Origin: a virus
Reading direction: 5' to 3' (one strand)
Length of the DNA: 34,594 bases
IMG/VR virus record: IMGVR_UViG_2162886007_000001
Location: 1 to 34,594 of that record
Position numbers and translations under genes: made by a program. A model generated the notes under the pieces. It was not told the DNA's origin. It saw only the letters and a program-made list of their open reading frames with translations, and searched no databases. Positions 4,825 to 12,966 of this stretch are shown here, piece after piece; the stretch's first letter is position 1, and each line of letters opens with the position of its first letter.

Positions 4825-5913
4825 ATGGCAGTAGTCGAAAAGCGCGGAAAGAAGTGGCGGGCAATGGTCCGCATCAAACCCCATCCTACCGCCTCGAAGA
4901 CCTTCAACGGTCGCAAGGCCGCTGAGGATTGGGCTCGCATTACAGAAGATGCCCTTCGGGCGGGCCTGCCTCCGCCGCAGGAGAGCATGACGCTGGAAAC
5001 CCTCATTGATCGGTACATCAAGGAGATGGACCGCTTCAAACCCATTTCAGCCACCAAGCGCGGAAACCTGCGCCGATGGGTGGAAAGCCTCGGCGACCGG
5101 GAAGTGTCCTCACTCACCGGGCAGGACATTTTGAACCACATCCGGGCCAGGACAGCTCCCTCCGCTGCGCTGAACGGCGGTAAGGCACCCGGCCCGGCAA
5201 CCATGGCGATGGAACTCGGGTTCCTGGCTGAGGCCCTGGCGGCTGCTCGGTCGCTATGGAACATGACGATCCCGGACGTGGTGACCGCCGTCCGGCCAGT
5301 GCTGCGCCGCGCCGGAGCCATCGCCAAGCCAGAGGAGCGCGACCGACGCCCGACAGCCCAAGAGCTTGACGAGCTGGCCGCCTTCTACAAGTTCAACTTT
5401 GGCGCCATCCCGATGCGCGACCTGATCCCGTTCGCCATCGACTCGGCAATGCGCATGGGCGAGATTGTTGCACTGCGGTGGGAAGACTACCAAAGCGGTG
5501 ACAAGCCGATGGTCCTGATCCGGGACAGAAAGGATCCCAAGGACAAGAAGGGCAATCATCAATGGGTGCCCCTACTGGGGCGGACAGCAGAGATCATCGA
5601 GAGCCAGCCCCGCACGGGACCGCTGATCTTCCCATTCAAGTCAGACAGCATCGGGGCGTCGTTCCGCCGCGCCTGCAACCGGCTACAGATCGAGGATCTT
5701 CACTTCCATGACCTGCGCCACGAGGGAACGTCCAGGCTGTTTGAGCGGGGGTACACCATTCCAGAGGTCGCCATCGTGACGGGGCATAAGGATTGGAAGT
5801 CCCTCAAGCGGTACACCCAGCTTGCCCCTAGCTCATTGCACCGGGGCGAATCGAACCTCACTCGCCCCCTGGCGGACGCCTACACGCCGGGAAACCCAGG
5901 GCGCGAGGATTGA
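4825..5913 (+). CDS. int: Tyrosine-family site-specific integrase
   Basis: 362 residues from the ATG at 4825; a longer reading from 4720 has a cysteine-rich, unlikely N-terminus. An N-terminal arm-binding segment (residues 1-50) is followed by a SAM-like core-binding domain (about 54-165) and the catalytic domain (about 175-345). The catalytic set is complete: Arg210 in SAMRMGE, Lys236 in RDRKD, His295 and Arg298 in HDLRHE, His321 in TGHKD and the nucleophile Tyr330 in KRYTQL. It recombines attP with the host attB; attP most likely lies just upstream. The Panacea gene is transcribed away from it on the other side of that region. Confidence 0.95.
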   Translation: MAVVEKRGKKWRAMVRIKPHPTASKTFNGRKAAEDWARITEDALRAGLPPPQESMTLETLIDRYIKEMDRFKPISATKRGNLRRWVESLGDREVSSLTGQDILNHIRARTAPSAALNGGKAPGPATMAMELGFLAEALAAARSLWNMTIPDVVTAVRPVLRRAGAIAKPEERDRRPTAQELDELAAFYKFNFGAIPMRDLIPFAIDSAMRMGEIVALRWEDYQSGDKPMVLIRDRKDPKDKKGNHQWVPLLGRTAEIIESQPRTGPLIFPFKSDSIGASFRRACNRLQIEDLHFHDLRHEGTSRLFERGYTIPEVAIVTGHKDWKSLKRYTQLAPSSLHRGESNLTRPLADAYTPGNPGRED

Positions 5914-5930
5914 CGGAATGCCTTGGCGAG

Positions 5931-5955
5931 TTGGCCGGAGTAAACTCCCGGCCAA
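5931..5955 (+). other. Hairpin between integrase and the following membrane protein gene
   Basis: TTGGCCGGAG, loop TAAA, CTCCCGGCCAA form a near-perfect stem with one bulge, 17 bases after the integrase stop. No T run follows. It may stabilise or attenuate the message ahead of the ribosome-binding site GAGGGG at 5961. Confidence 0.5.
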
Positions 5956-5972
5956 GGAACGAGGGGCACGCC

Positions 5973-6344
5973 ATGCAGGACGAAATTCGCATACTCATCT
6001 ATGCCACTGGCACGGTGTGCCTTCTGGCCTTTGTCCACCTCCAGATATCTGCGTGGCTCATGCACGGCTGGATGCGAGCGTTCTACGTATCTGGTGGCCG
6101 CTGGCGAGGCGCGGGGATCGTGCTGCAGGTGATGGCGTGGATCACGGCGGTAGCGATCACCATGGCTGGCGTTTCGCTCCTGCTCTCTTGGATGCCTCGC
6201 GGCTGGGGGTGGCAGGACGAAATAGGAACCTTCACGTCCTACGCGACAGACCTTGCCACATGGGCCGGTATTTTCATGGGCTCCGGCTGGGTGTGGTCCC
6301 TGTTGCAGGCGGGGCGGAGAACTGTAGAGCGTCCGGCTGCCTGA
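5973..6344 (+). CDS. Predicted three-TM membrane protein, 123 aa
   Basis: Start at the ATG at 5973, with GAGGGG 6 bases upstream; an upstream in-frame start at 5910 would lie before the hairpin and is rejected. Three hydrophobic segments are visible: about residues 6-27 (LIYATGTVCLLAFVHLQISAW), 46-70 (GIVLQVMAWITAVAITMAGV) and 88-110 (ATWAGIFMGSGWVWSLL). It shares the integrase's direction and faces the tail-fibre gene, whose stop is only 10 bases away. Position and topology suit a lysogenic-conversion or superinfection-exclusion gene expressed from the prophage. That role is inferred from context; no family was recognised. Confidence 0.65.
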   Translation: MQDEIRILIYATGTVCLLAFVHLQISAWLMHGWMRAFYVSGGRWRGAGIVLQVMAWITAVAITMAGVSLLLSWMPRGWGWQDEIGTFTSYATDLATWAGIFMGSGWVWSLLQAGRRTVERPAA

Positions 6345-6354
6345 GACAGTCGCC

Positions 6355-8073
6355 CTACAGCTCTGGTGCGTTTGTAAACAAGAGCGCATAGCCGGAGTTT
6401 GCAGTGATGAACACTATCCGGTCGTCGCCATCACCGACTGCGTTCCAAACAGTTATAAACCCGAACGGGCTCCCGTCAGCCGCCGGACTGGCAACCTTGG
6501 TCCACGCAAGCCCATCGACACTGGTGTACAGGCCGTACATGCTCACAAGCACGAACATGCCAAGTCGCGCGGCGTAGATGATTTTCCCGTTCGCCTTGCT
6601 GAAGGCGTTCGAGCTTGGGTTCGGAAGATTGATGGTCTGCCAAGTCGTGCCGTCAAATCGCCGGACGTTGGCATCGCCCCCATGGATAACCAACGCCCTT
6701 GCAATTGGGCTATATGCCGGCGCCTCGCTCAGTGCTGCGCCGCTGTTGCCGATGTTGATTCCTGTGTTCGTCCAGGAGAGCGCATTCGGCGACGTTACGA
6801 TGTTGTAAGAAGTATCAATCGCCACCCAAAGTGACGCCTCCGGGAACCAGCGAGCAGGGGATGCGGAGAAGTTCATTCCCTGGCCGGCAGAGCCTGCCGT
6901 CCATGCGCCAGAGTAGCCTGCCGATGTGTAGGAACCACCCATGCCGACGCACTTGCCATCACCGTAGGACAAGTTTCGATACGCGTCAGCAGTGTTGCTC
7001 GATACCGTGGCCAGCACATCGGGAGCGGTCTCTACGATCAACGTCGTGCCTAGTAGACCGACGAAAGCACCTGTGTCGGTGTTCACAGCGCAAGCCTCGT
7101 AGTCGGCGGTCGACGCAACTGTCCAGGTAGCGCCGTCAACGCTCGTCTGACGGGTCGTCTTGCACGCATGAAACTTGCGACCGATGCGGCTGTAAGCCAC
7201 CTGGCCGATCTGGAATCCGGTGCTGCTGGCGAGAGGGCCGGAGCGCACGACGCCCGTAACGGTCACCTTCTGGCAGATGATGGAGCCGACCCACAGATAG
7301 GATCGACCAGTGGAATCGCTCACCAGCAGCGACACCTGAAACGTCCGTTCAATGCTCAATCCAGCGGCGGCAACGGTGTGATCCCACTCGAAATCATCCA
7401 CGAACAGAATCTTGTTTTCACGGAATCTGATCCCATTCCCCGCGATGTTGATGGTCTCTGCCCCAGCAGGCGCAATGCCAGTGACGTTCGAGTCATAGAC
7501 GCGGTTCTTGCTGGCCGACATGACCCGGTTACCCTCTGCAGCCTTGATTACTTCACCCGCCGCGTTCCGGTACTCAAGCATGACTGATGCGCCAGCATTG
7601 CCCTCCGACGATGCGCCCTGGCGAACCTTGCACTTAGCGCGGGTGGTCTGCCCTGGATACACCGAATAGCGGGTGTTGTTCGAGATAACGGACTCACCTT
7701 GATTGTTGAGATAGCCAGCTGCCCATGATCCACTCGGCGGGTTTTCAGTTGCGATTGTCCACCCATTACCGCCAGCCCAACCGGTATTGCCCGACTCAAA
7801 TCCGGGATTTGAGATGGGAGCTTGCCCAGGCATGTAGGCGGGCCACGTAACAACTACCTGCTTGGTTGATTGGTCAACGAATACCTGAGTCCCTTCCGGA
7901 AGCCGGTCGCCATCAATCTGCCGAACAAGGCATGTCCCAACACCGTTGACAATCTGCAGCCGCCCCTCATACGGAACGAACGGCTCAGCGAAGGCAAATT
8001 TGCCAGTGACAAAAAGGACCGGACGCGGAAACTGCTGGTCAAGGTCGGGCCTGTCGTAGATTCGAGCCGTCAT
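6355..8073 (-). CDS. Tail fibre / receptor-binding protein, distal component
   Basis: 572 residues, starting 1 base after the upstream fibre gene ends. Residues 1-80 form a small beta domain. About residues 82-225 resemble a carbohydrate-binding, galactose-binding-like module that opens NPGFESGNTGWAGG and closes with LFVDDFEW. The rest is repetitive beta structure with recurring SVDGATWT, SPNALSWTN and SVDGLAWTK motifs, as in beta-propeller (sialidase or WD-like) repeats. It presumably contacts the host surface polysaccharide at the fibre tip. I see no enzymatic active site. It is the last gene of the late minus-strand transcript, with no clear terminator after it. Confidence 0.75.
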   Translation of the reverse strand: MTARIYDRPDLDQQFPRPVLFVTGKFAFAEPFVPYEGRLQIVNGVGTCLVRQIDGDRLPEGTQVFVDQSTKQVVVTWPAYMPGQAPISNPGFESGNTGWAGGNGWTIATENPPSGSWAAGYLNNQGESVISNNTRYSVYPGQTTRAKCKVRQGASSEGNAGASVMLEYRNAAGEVIKAAEGNRVMSASKNRVYDSNVTGIAPAGAETINIAGNGIRFRENKILFVDDFEWDHTVAAAGLSIERTFQVSLLVSDSTGRSYLWVGSIICQKVTVTGVVRSGPLASSTGFQIGQVAYSRIGRKFHACKTTRQTSVDGATWTVASTADYEACAVNTDTGAFVGLLGTTLIVETAPDVLATVSSNTADAYRNLSYGDGKCVGMGGSYTSAGYSGAWTAGSAGQGMNFSASPARWFPEASLWVAIDTSYNIVTSPNALSWTNTGINIGNSGAALSEAPAYSPIARALVIHGGDANVRRFDGTTWQTINLPNPSSNAFSKANGKIIYAARLGMFVLVSMYGLYTSVDGLAWTKVASPAADGSPFGFITVWNAVGDGDDRIVFITANSGYALLFTNAPEL

Positions 8074-8074
8074 G

Positions 8075-9652
8075 TCAGCCTGCCCTCTGACCTACCAAGT
8101 AGACCCGCAGCCCCTTTGCATTGGCTGTTCCAACTTGGTCAACGTCGATGGTGATCTCATCGCCCTTGGCCAGCACATTCCCTCCCGCAACGAGAACGGG
8201 AGGAATGGCCGCCGTCATGGTGGTTCGTTCGTTGTTGTCGAAAGTGAGCTTCGTAGACAGGATGCTCGTCCCGTTGCGATTCACGTCCACAGTAAGTGCA
8301 ACCCCTGACGCCTGGGCGACTGCCAAAGTGGCGTAGATCCCACCGTTAGCGACGGTATCCAACAACATTCCGTAAGGCAGGAACAAGCTCGCCTTTCCGG
8401 TCCCGGTGACTATGTTGGTGCCGATCAGAACTGATCCATCGACCAAATCGAAGCACTGAAGATCCGGCGCAGAGGCAACCCGCAAGAGGTCGCCAGCGGC
8501 AACCCACGCGTCAGCATCTGGAGCAGTGCAGGTCCCACTGACCACACTTCCTTGGCCGCGCGTCTTAGCTTGGAACCCTTGGGGCAGCGTCAGCTGACCG
8601 CCGCCGCCCTCAATAGCAAGGGCTACCTGCCCCACCCCGACCTGCAGCACTGAGAAGAACTGCCCCTGCCTCCAGTCAGCAGAGCCGCCAGTGTTCGCGC
8701 GGATCGTGATGGTGATCGGCGTCGCGGAGTTAGCCAGGATCAGCGAATTGTGGCGATTGCCAGCAATCGTCGCGTTGCCGGTGATGCTGACCACGCTGGC
8801 CGCAGTGGTGTAGATGGGCGTTTCACCGATCCACGGCCGGGCGTAGCCGCGCAAGGTGGTGAATCCACGGACGCCATCACCGAGCGGCGCGCTGAATCGA
8901 ATGGCAGGGGGGGCACCGCTCACGCCTGGCACAATCCGAAACTCGCCGATTCCGTCGCTATCGACCGGCCGGGATACTTTGTAGTTGCCCGCCCCTGCCG
9001 TTATCTCAGCGGCAGTGTCATAGAACAGAGGATCGAGAACGTCCGCTCCAGTGAGCGGGAAGTCCGTAACCTCGCCATCGCCCTCGAACGTCCAGAACTT
9101 CGGCGACACTCCGACCGTTCCGCCACCGTTCTGGATCTGCTCTATGAGAAGCAGAGCGCTGCGGACATTGAGTGCGTCCATGTCAGCGATAGAGTCGCCA
9201 ACACGGATGATGCGGTTGCCTTTCGCATCCCACACCATCTGGCCACTGCCACCTGGGTCAAGGATGATCTGCATCACTCGTGATGCAAGCTGCTGGATCA
9301 TCATGACCGGGGCGTCTTGATCTTGGTTCAGCGTGTCGGACAGCAGGTCGCCCAGATTCTGGAACTCGGTTTCTCGGGCATACGGCATATTGCGGGACCG
9401 CTCGACTACCGCATTGGCAGCTGGCGGCGACACAAACACTGCATTGCCACCGCTCTCATTGCCAACACCGGTCACGGTGTAGTGAACGCCCAGCTGCCGG
9501 ACTAGGCCGTTGACGGTGACGAGGAGATCCTCCTCAGAGAGGATCTTGAAGCTGTAGGGGAACGTCGTCGTTACCCCGTTGGCAACGGACGAGTCAGGAC
9601 CGGTGTATGCGGGGACAGACATGCGGGTAGCCGATGGGTTGGGATGGCCCAT
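8075..9652 (-). CDS. Tail fibre protein with T7 gp17-like N-terminal domain
   Basis: 525 residues. The first ~130 match the T7-type tail-fibre attachment domain: YTGPDSSVANGVTTTFPYSF near the start, then VTVNG, HYTVTG, and the helical NLGDLLSDTLNQDQDAP segment. This domain anchors fibres to the tail tube ring. The remainder is beta-rich and low in charge, consistent with a trimeric shaft, with an FGDG-like turn and many Gly/Thr residues. I keep the start at 9652 because of a nearby GGGA; an alternative ATG at 9622 would remove ten residues. A repeated late-region motif lies 18 bases before the start. Confidence 0.85.
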   Translation of the reverse strand: MGHPNPSATRMSVPAYTGPDSSVANGVTTTFPYSFKILSEEDLLVTVNGLVRQLGVHYTVTGVGNESGGNAVFVSPPAANAVVERSRNMPYARETEFQNLGDLLSDTLNQDQDAPVMMIQQLASRVMQIILDPGGSGQMVWDAKGNRIIRVGDSIADMDALNVRSALLLIEQIQNGGGTVGVSPKFWTFEGDGEVTDFPLTGADVLDPLFYDTAAEITAGAGNYKVSRPVDSDGIGEFRIVPGVSGAPPAIRFSAPLGDGVRGFTTLRGYARPWIGETPIYTTAASVVSITGNATIAGNRHNSLILANSATPITITIRANTGGSADWRQGQFFSVLQVGVGQVALAIEGGGGQLTLPQGFQAKTRGQGSVVSGTCTAPDADAWVAAGDLLRVASAPDLQCFDLVDGSVLIGTNIVTGTGKASLFLPYGMLLDTVANGGIYATLAVAQASGVALTVDVNRNGTSILSTKLTFDNNERTTMTAAIPPVLVAGGNVLAKGDEITIDVDQVGTANAKGLRVYLVGQRAG

Positions 9653-9670
9653 CCTGTCCCGCTATCTGTT

Positions 9671-9691
9671 CGGGTTCCCGACTATTTCTGC
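9671..9691 (-). promoter_or_regulatory. Late-region repeated motif, copy A (before tail-fibre genes)
   Basis: On the minus strand this reads AAATAGTCGGGAACCCG with flanking GCAG. The 17-base plus-strand string CGGGTTCCCGACTATTT is identical at 25389-25405. It contains the Rz1 stop codon and ends 18 bases before the tail-fibre ATG. Candidate promoter or activator site. Confidence 0.6.
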
Positions 9692-9939
9692 CGATGCTCG
9701 TCCAGGCACTCGGCCGTGTGAGCCCGCTTGTTCTCGCTGTCCTCATAGGCTCCAACAGCGCCGACGTAGGCCGCAGCCCAAGGCTTCCATTCAGCGACGT
9801 TCGGCGGAGCTGGCGGCCTCAGGGCAATCGCTCGTTCGCTGCACCCTGCAGGCGGCACGTAGCGCACGTTCGTGGGCCTCACGAGCCATGCGCAGGACGT
9901 GAGCAGTAGAGTCAGGATCAGAGTAAGCAGCAGTCGCAT
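9682..9939 (-). CDS. Rz1-like outer-membrane spanin lipoprotein
   Basis: 85 residues starting at the ATG at 9939, wholly different in frame from Rz but overlapping its 3' part, the classic embedded or overlapping Rz1 arrangement. The N-terminus MRLLLTLILTLLLTSC is a lipoprotein signal with lipobox LTSC, giving an acylated Cys16. A proline-rich stretch (VPPAGC, RPPAPPN) follows, also typical of Rz1. With Rz it spans the periplasm and fuses inner and outer membranes in the last step of lysis. Confidence 0.85.
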   Translation of the reverse strand: MRLLLTLILTLLLTSCAWLVRPTNVRYVPPAGCSERAIALRPPAPPNVAEWKPWAAAYVGAVGAYEDSENKRAHTAECLDEHRQK

Positions 9940-10180
9940 TGATGGCCTCCACCGCCTTGACGGTGCGTTCTCGGGTTTCATGTGTGTCCAGGTCGACCGC
10001 ATCCGCTGTGTCGCGGCTGATCTGAACGCTGGTGCTGGTGGCCTTCACATCCGCGCGAAGCGACTTGTTTACTGCCGCCATGTCCTCATCTGCGCGGCCT
10101 TTCAGGTAGCAACCGCCGATGATGGACAGCAGCACGATCACGACGGCGATCTGCACTGCCTGTTTTGGGGTAAGGATCAT
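9791..10180 (-). CDS. Rz-like inner-membrane spanin
   Basis: 129 residues. An N-terminal membrane anchor (about 10-25, AVQIAVVIVLLSIIGGCY) is followed by a charged periplasmic helical domain with coiled-coil character, ending in two cysteines. The start overlaps the endolysin stop by four bases (ATGA). It forms the spanin complex with the overlapping Rz1 lipoprotein. Confidence 0.85.
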   Translation of the reverse strand: MILTPKQAVQIAVVIVLLSIIGGCYLKGRADEDMAAVNKSLRADVKATSTSVQISRDTADAVDLDTHETRERTVKAVEAINATAAYSDPDSTAHVLRMAREAHERALRAACRVQRTSDCPEAASSAERR

Positions 10181-10725
10181 TGGATGGTTCCTCTACAGGT
10201 CATCATTTCCCATTGCCTGCGGGCGGGAATCCCGCCGCAAGCGCCCTTCCATTGAGGGAGTGCGCAATCCCGCTTCACGCCGTTGACCTTCACGTATCGC
10301 CATTTCCAGATTTCATCGCATGCAGCAGTGCGCTCACCCGCGTTGAGCCGGCGGGCAGCCGTGCTTGAGCAAAAGGCATTGGTCCCGACGTTGTAGGCAA
10401 AGTGTCCCCATGCCTTGACTTCGTGAAACTGGAAGTCGCCCCGAACGCACTGCCCCATGTGGCCAAGCATGGTTTGCACATACACCGTCTCCAGCCTTGT
10501 GCACTCCGCATCCGTGTAACGCCTCCCCTTCACTACGGCAGAGCCGGTGATGCCGGCGCACGCGGTCAGGATCCCGGCTGAGTCGTAATAGGGGACGTAC
10601 CGCCGACCTTCGTGCGCGGGATCGTTCTGGCCAAGCGCGGCCACCAACGCCAGGACCAGCGCAGCAGGTGCAGCAGCAAAGCCGAACTTTCGGCCTCGAC
10701 CGCCGTCCTGGGTATCAGCCGCCAC
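10177..10725 (-). CDS. SAR endolysin, GH24 (lambdoid P21/P1-type lysozyme)
   Basis: 182 residues, GTG start. The catalytic triad of T4/P1-type lysozymes is present with the expected spacing: Glu39 in AHEGRR, Asp48 in PYYDS and Thr54 in GILTACAGIT. Residues 15-32 (GFAAAPAALVLALVAALG) form a weakly hydrophobic, Ala/Gly-rich signal-anchor-release segment. The enzyme would therefore be exported by the Sec system, tethered inactive, and released on membrane depolarisation. Several cysteines near the catalytic site could mediate the disulphide switching known in this class. It overlaps the holin stop by 11 bases. Confidence 0.93.
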   Translation of the reverse strand: MAADTQDGGRGRKFGFAAAPAALVLALVAALGQNDPAHEGRRYVPYYDSAGILTACAGITGSAVVKGRRYTDAECTRLETVYVQTMLGHMGQCVRGDFQFHEVKAWGHFAYNVGTNAFCSSTAARRLNAGERTAACDEIWKWRYVKVNGVKRDCALPQWKGACGGIPARRQWEMMTCRGTIQ

Positions 10726-10966
10726 GGCGGAACACCCAAGCAGCTACTCGCCGGACCGTTGCCCAGCGCGCGCGCCCCCATTGCGTCCAGTCGCCCCAGT
10801 TCTTCACCACCACTGAGAAAGCCTGGAGCAGAGTGAACAGGATGGTACAGATGAGTGCGATATCGCTAAGCGTGTAGCCTGGGGTGTAAGTCCCCGCAGT
10901 GACGCCAGCGGCCGGCGCCACCTTTGCCACCGCCATTGCGACATCCTGGGTAATGGTCTCTTTCAT
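10715..10966 (-). CDS. Holin (pinholin-like), small membrane protein
   Basis: 83 residues from the ATG at 10966. One strong membrane helix (about 33-56, SDIALICTILFTLLQAFSVVV) is preceded by a weakly hydrophobic Ala/Val stretch (AMAVAKVAPAAGVTAG) that could be a second helix, and followed by a basic C-terminus (RARWATVRRVAAWVFRR). It immediately precedes the SAR endolysin, the arrangement in which the holin only needs to depolarise the membrane. Copy D of the late motif lies about 85 bases upstream, inside the terminase gene. Confidence 0.8.
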   Translation of the reverse strand: MKETITQDVAMAVAKVAPAAGVTAGTYTPGYTLSDIALICTILFTLLQAFSVVVKNWGDWTQWGRARWATVRRVAAWVFRRGG

Positions 10967-10988
10967 CGAAGCTCCGAACGGTTGGCGT

Positions 10989-12653
10989 TCAGCGCTCGAA
11001 TGGAACCTCGAAGACTCCAGCGCTGGTCCCCCAATGTTCGCGGTCCGGGACGTGCGGATTCCCGACAATTTTGTGGATCCGCTCCGGCGTGCTGCTCAGG
11101 GCCCCTGCGCCTGCGTCCAAGAGGTCATCCGGCTGATTGGCGACGTTTGCCTTCCAGTCCTTTGCCTGATCCCAGAACGCCCCCCTCAGCACGTCCACGT
11201 GGCCCCATAGCTGGCCATTGGACTTGAGCAGCGGTTCCCATGCCTCAAGGATCCGTTTGTTCTTATTGACTGAGGAAGTCACCTCTTTGACCCCGCACCG
11301 GAGCCGGCGCTGCTTCAAGGCAGCCTTGAGGGACGCTGGCGCAAATCCACCGATCCCGTTGGTTTCGACCGTGATGCTGGTGATTCCGAACTCATCCACC
11401 AAATCGCACAGTTGCCAGACCTGGCCCCCAATGATTCTCATGCCGTCATCGGTAGTCTCCAGCACCTCACCCGTCAGCTGGGCAATGCGATGCAAGTACC
11501 TGCGCCCGTATATGTCCTGCAGCACCAAGGCCGCAGCCGAGATATCGGAGCGGAGCTTTCCGCTGGATGGATCCCAGCGGATGGCGCCGCCGGCAATCTG
11601 GATGGAGCCGAGGAACATGGCCGTCTCACCGTTCGCCTTGCGGATGACCGGCTCATCCTCATAGGGGACGATCCGGTTGGGATCGAGGCGGACCTCGGTG
11701 ATTGGTTTGGCGTGCAGCTGATACTGAGAGTCCCACTCGCCAATCGTGCGCGTCTGCTGCCGGCGTAGCTGCATCTCCTCACGGTCGAATCGCTCTGGCC
11801 AAGCCGATCCCGCATAGCAGTCGATCAGCGCGCCGTTCGGGTTGTCGAGAAGAAGGACGGTTCCCTCAAGCCTGTAGTCCACGCCTTCGAGCAAAAGACG
11901 GGCGGTTTCGCCAATGCCCATGAACACATATTCAGGGCGGAACCCTACGTCATGCCTGCCGCGCTCTGCCTTCTCAATTCGGTATTCCTGCTGGAACATG
12001 CGGACCACCATGCTGACAGCGCCCTGCCTCTTCACGTCCTCATAGATGGAGTCGTGGGTGTGCGGCGTGCCGATGTAGAGTTTTGGGGCCCCAGGTGTAG
12101 CGATGTGAACTTGCTCACCCAGGCGGAACCGCAGCTTCTCGCGCGCCTCAGGTGTGCCAATGTTCCCAGGGACTTCGATATCGTCGTTCTGGATGAAGTC
12201 GGCGCGAGAGCTGGTTGTGTTCGAGAGGATGCCTCGCGCGAACATGCTGGCGTTGCGGGCGTCGTTTTCCATTGCTCCTTTCACCCACCACTGCTCCACG
12301 GTCCCTATTCCTGCCGGCAGCAGACCGCTTGTGAGAGGGTGATTCCTCAGCACGTTCTGCGTACCTCGACTGGTCTTGAGTGCGGTCCCGTCTGCTTCTG
12401 ACTGGTGAAGGATTCGGGTGAGACTCCAGCAGTAGTAGATCCAGGCGTTGAACACCTCAAGGATCGTTGACTTGGCGTGACCTCGCGGCAGCATCAACAG
12501 GATCAGCGGGTTGGCTCCGACCCATGCATGTTCAAGGAACAGGCACACCCTGACGTGGAGGTCAGGAATCTCCCACCCCATGCGATTCGCCCACATGGCG
12601 AAGAAGGCGAGGAAGGAGATGCGCGGTGTGACTGTGCGACGATCAGGCAGCAT
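10989..12653 (-). CDS. Terminase large subunit
   Basis: 554 residues from the ATG at 12653; a longer reading would need a TTG at 12674. The Walker A motif PRGHAKST is at residues 56-63, preceded by the hydrophobic strand LILLM. An ATPase core follows, and the C-terminal half looks like the RNase H-like nuclease (ITVETNGIGG strand-turn region). It packages DNA into the prohead through the portal. The small subunit gene overlaps its start by 11 bases. The terminase genes sit after the internal virion genes and before lysis, as in T7-like phages, where gp19 is also late. Confidence 0.92.
   Translation of the reverse strand: MLPDRRTVTPRISFLAFFAMWANRMGWEIPDLHVRVCLFLEHAWVGANPLILLMLPRGHAKSTILEVFNAWIYYCWSLTRILHQSEADGTALKTSRGTQNVLRNHPLTSGLLPAGIGTVEQWWVKGAMENDARNASMFARGILSNTTSSRADFIQNDDIEVPGNIGTPEAREKLRFRLGEQVHIATPGAPKLYIGTPHTHDSIYEDVKRQGAVSMVVRMFQQEYRIEKAERGRHDVGFRPEYVFMGIGETARLLLEGVDYRLEGTVLLLDNPNGALIDCYAGSAWPERFDREEMQLRRQQTRTIGEWDSQYQLHAKPITEVRLDPNRIVPYEDEPVIRKANGETAMFLGSIQIAGGAIRWDPSSGKLRSDISAAALVLQDIYGRRYLHRIAQLTGEVLETTDDGMRIIGGQVWQLCDLVDEFGITSITVETNGIGGFAPASLKAALKQRRLRCGVKEVTSSVNKNKRILEAWEPLLKSNGQLWGHVDVLRGAFWDQAKDWKANVANQPDDLLDAGAGALSSTPERIHKIVGNPHVPDREHWGTSAGVFEVPFER
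11051..11070 (-). promoter_or_regulatory. Late-region repeated motif, copy D (inside terminase, before holin)
   Basis: The 16-base plus-strand string CGTGCGGATTCCCGAC is shared exactly with 29731-29746. Here it lies within the last codons of the large terminase (IVGNPHVPDR), so coding constraint and chance cannot be excluded. It is about 85 bases upstream of the holin start. Confidence 0.4.
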
Positions 12654-12966
12654 TCTTCGCCCCGATGCGCTCAAGGAGCTTGCTTGCCTCGCGCTCTGCG
12701 GCCTTGATTTCGGCCTCAGGGTCGGGATCCTTGTCGCCGCCTCCAGGCGCTCCTGTCTCCCTCAGCAACTGCTGTAGGCGGCACAGCAGGGCAACCGATT
12801 GAACAGCGGTCTTCCTGCACCATGCGGCGTCGCCACGCTCGTCCTTGCTCATGTCGCACAGGGGCTTGTCGGATGCCGTCCAGTTGGACGGGTCAGCGTC
12901 ACGGATAGCCACCTCGGCCAGGGATTCGGACACATCCTGCAGGCGCTTGCGCTGGTCGTCTCTCAT
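12643..12966 (-). CDS. Putative terminase small subunit
   Basis: 107 residues, helical and charged (RKRLQDVSESLAEVA, then TAVQSVALLCRLQQLLRE, then a C-terminal EIKAAEREASKLLERI). The assignment rests on position and size: it directly precedes and overlaps the large terminase and has the all-helical, acidic-linker composition of small subunits. The ATG at 12966 overlaps the preceding stop (TGATG) behind GGAGAGG. No HTH signature is obvious. Confidence 0.7.
   Translation of the reverse strand: MRDDQRKRLQDVSESLAEVAIRDADPSNWTASDKPLCDMSKDERGDAAWCRKTAVQSVALLCRLQQLLRETGAPGGGDKDPDPEAEIKAAEREASKLLERIGAKNAA

Noticed and set aside
6320-6362. CTGTAG/CTACAG pairing between the convergent stops as a terminator
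   Set aside because: The arms are only six bases with a spacer of about 25 bases and there is no T run.
6355-9652. Possible diversity-generating retroelement, suspected from the BPP-1-like head genes
   Set aside because: No reverse transcriptase frame exists in the window and I saw no template/variable repeat pair at the end of the tail-fibre gene.
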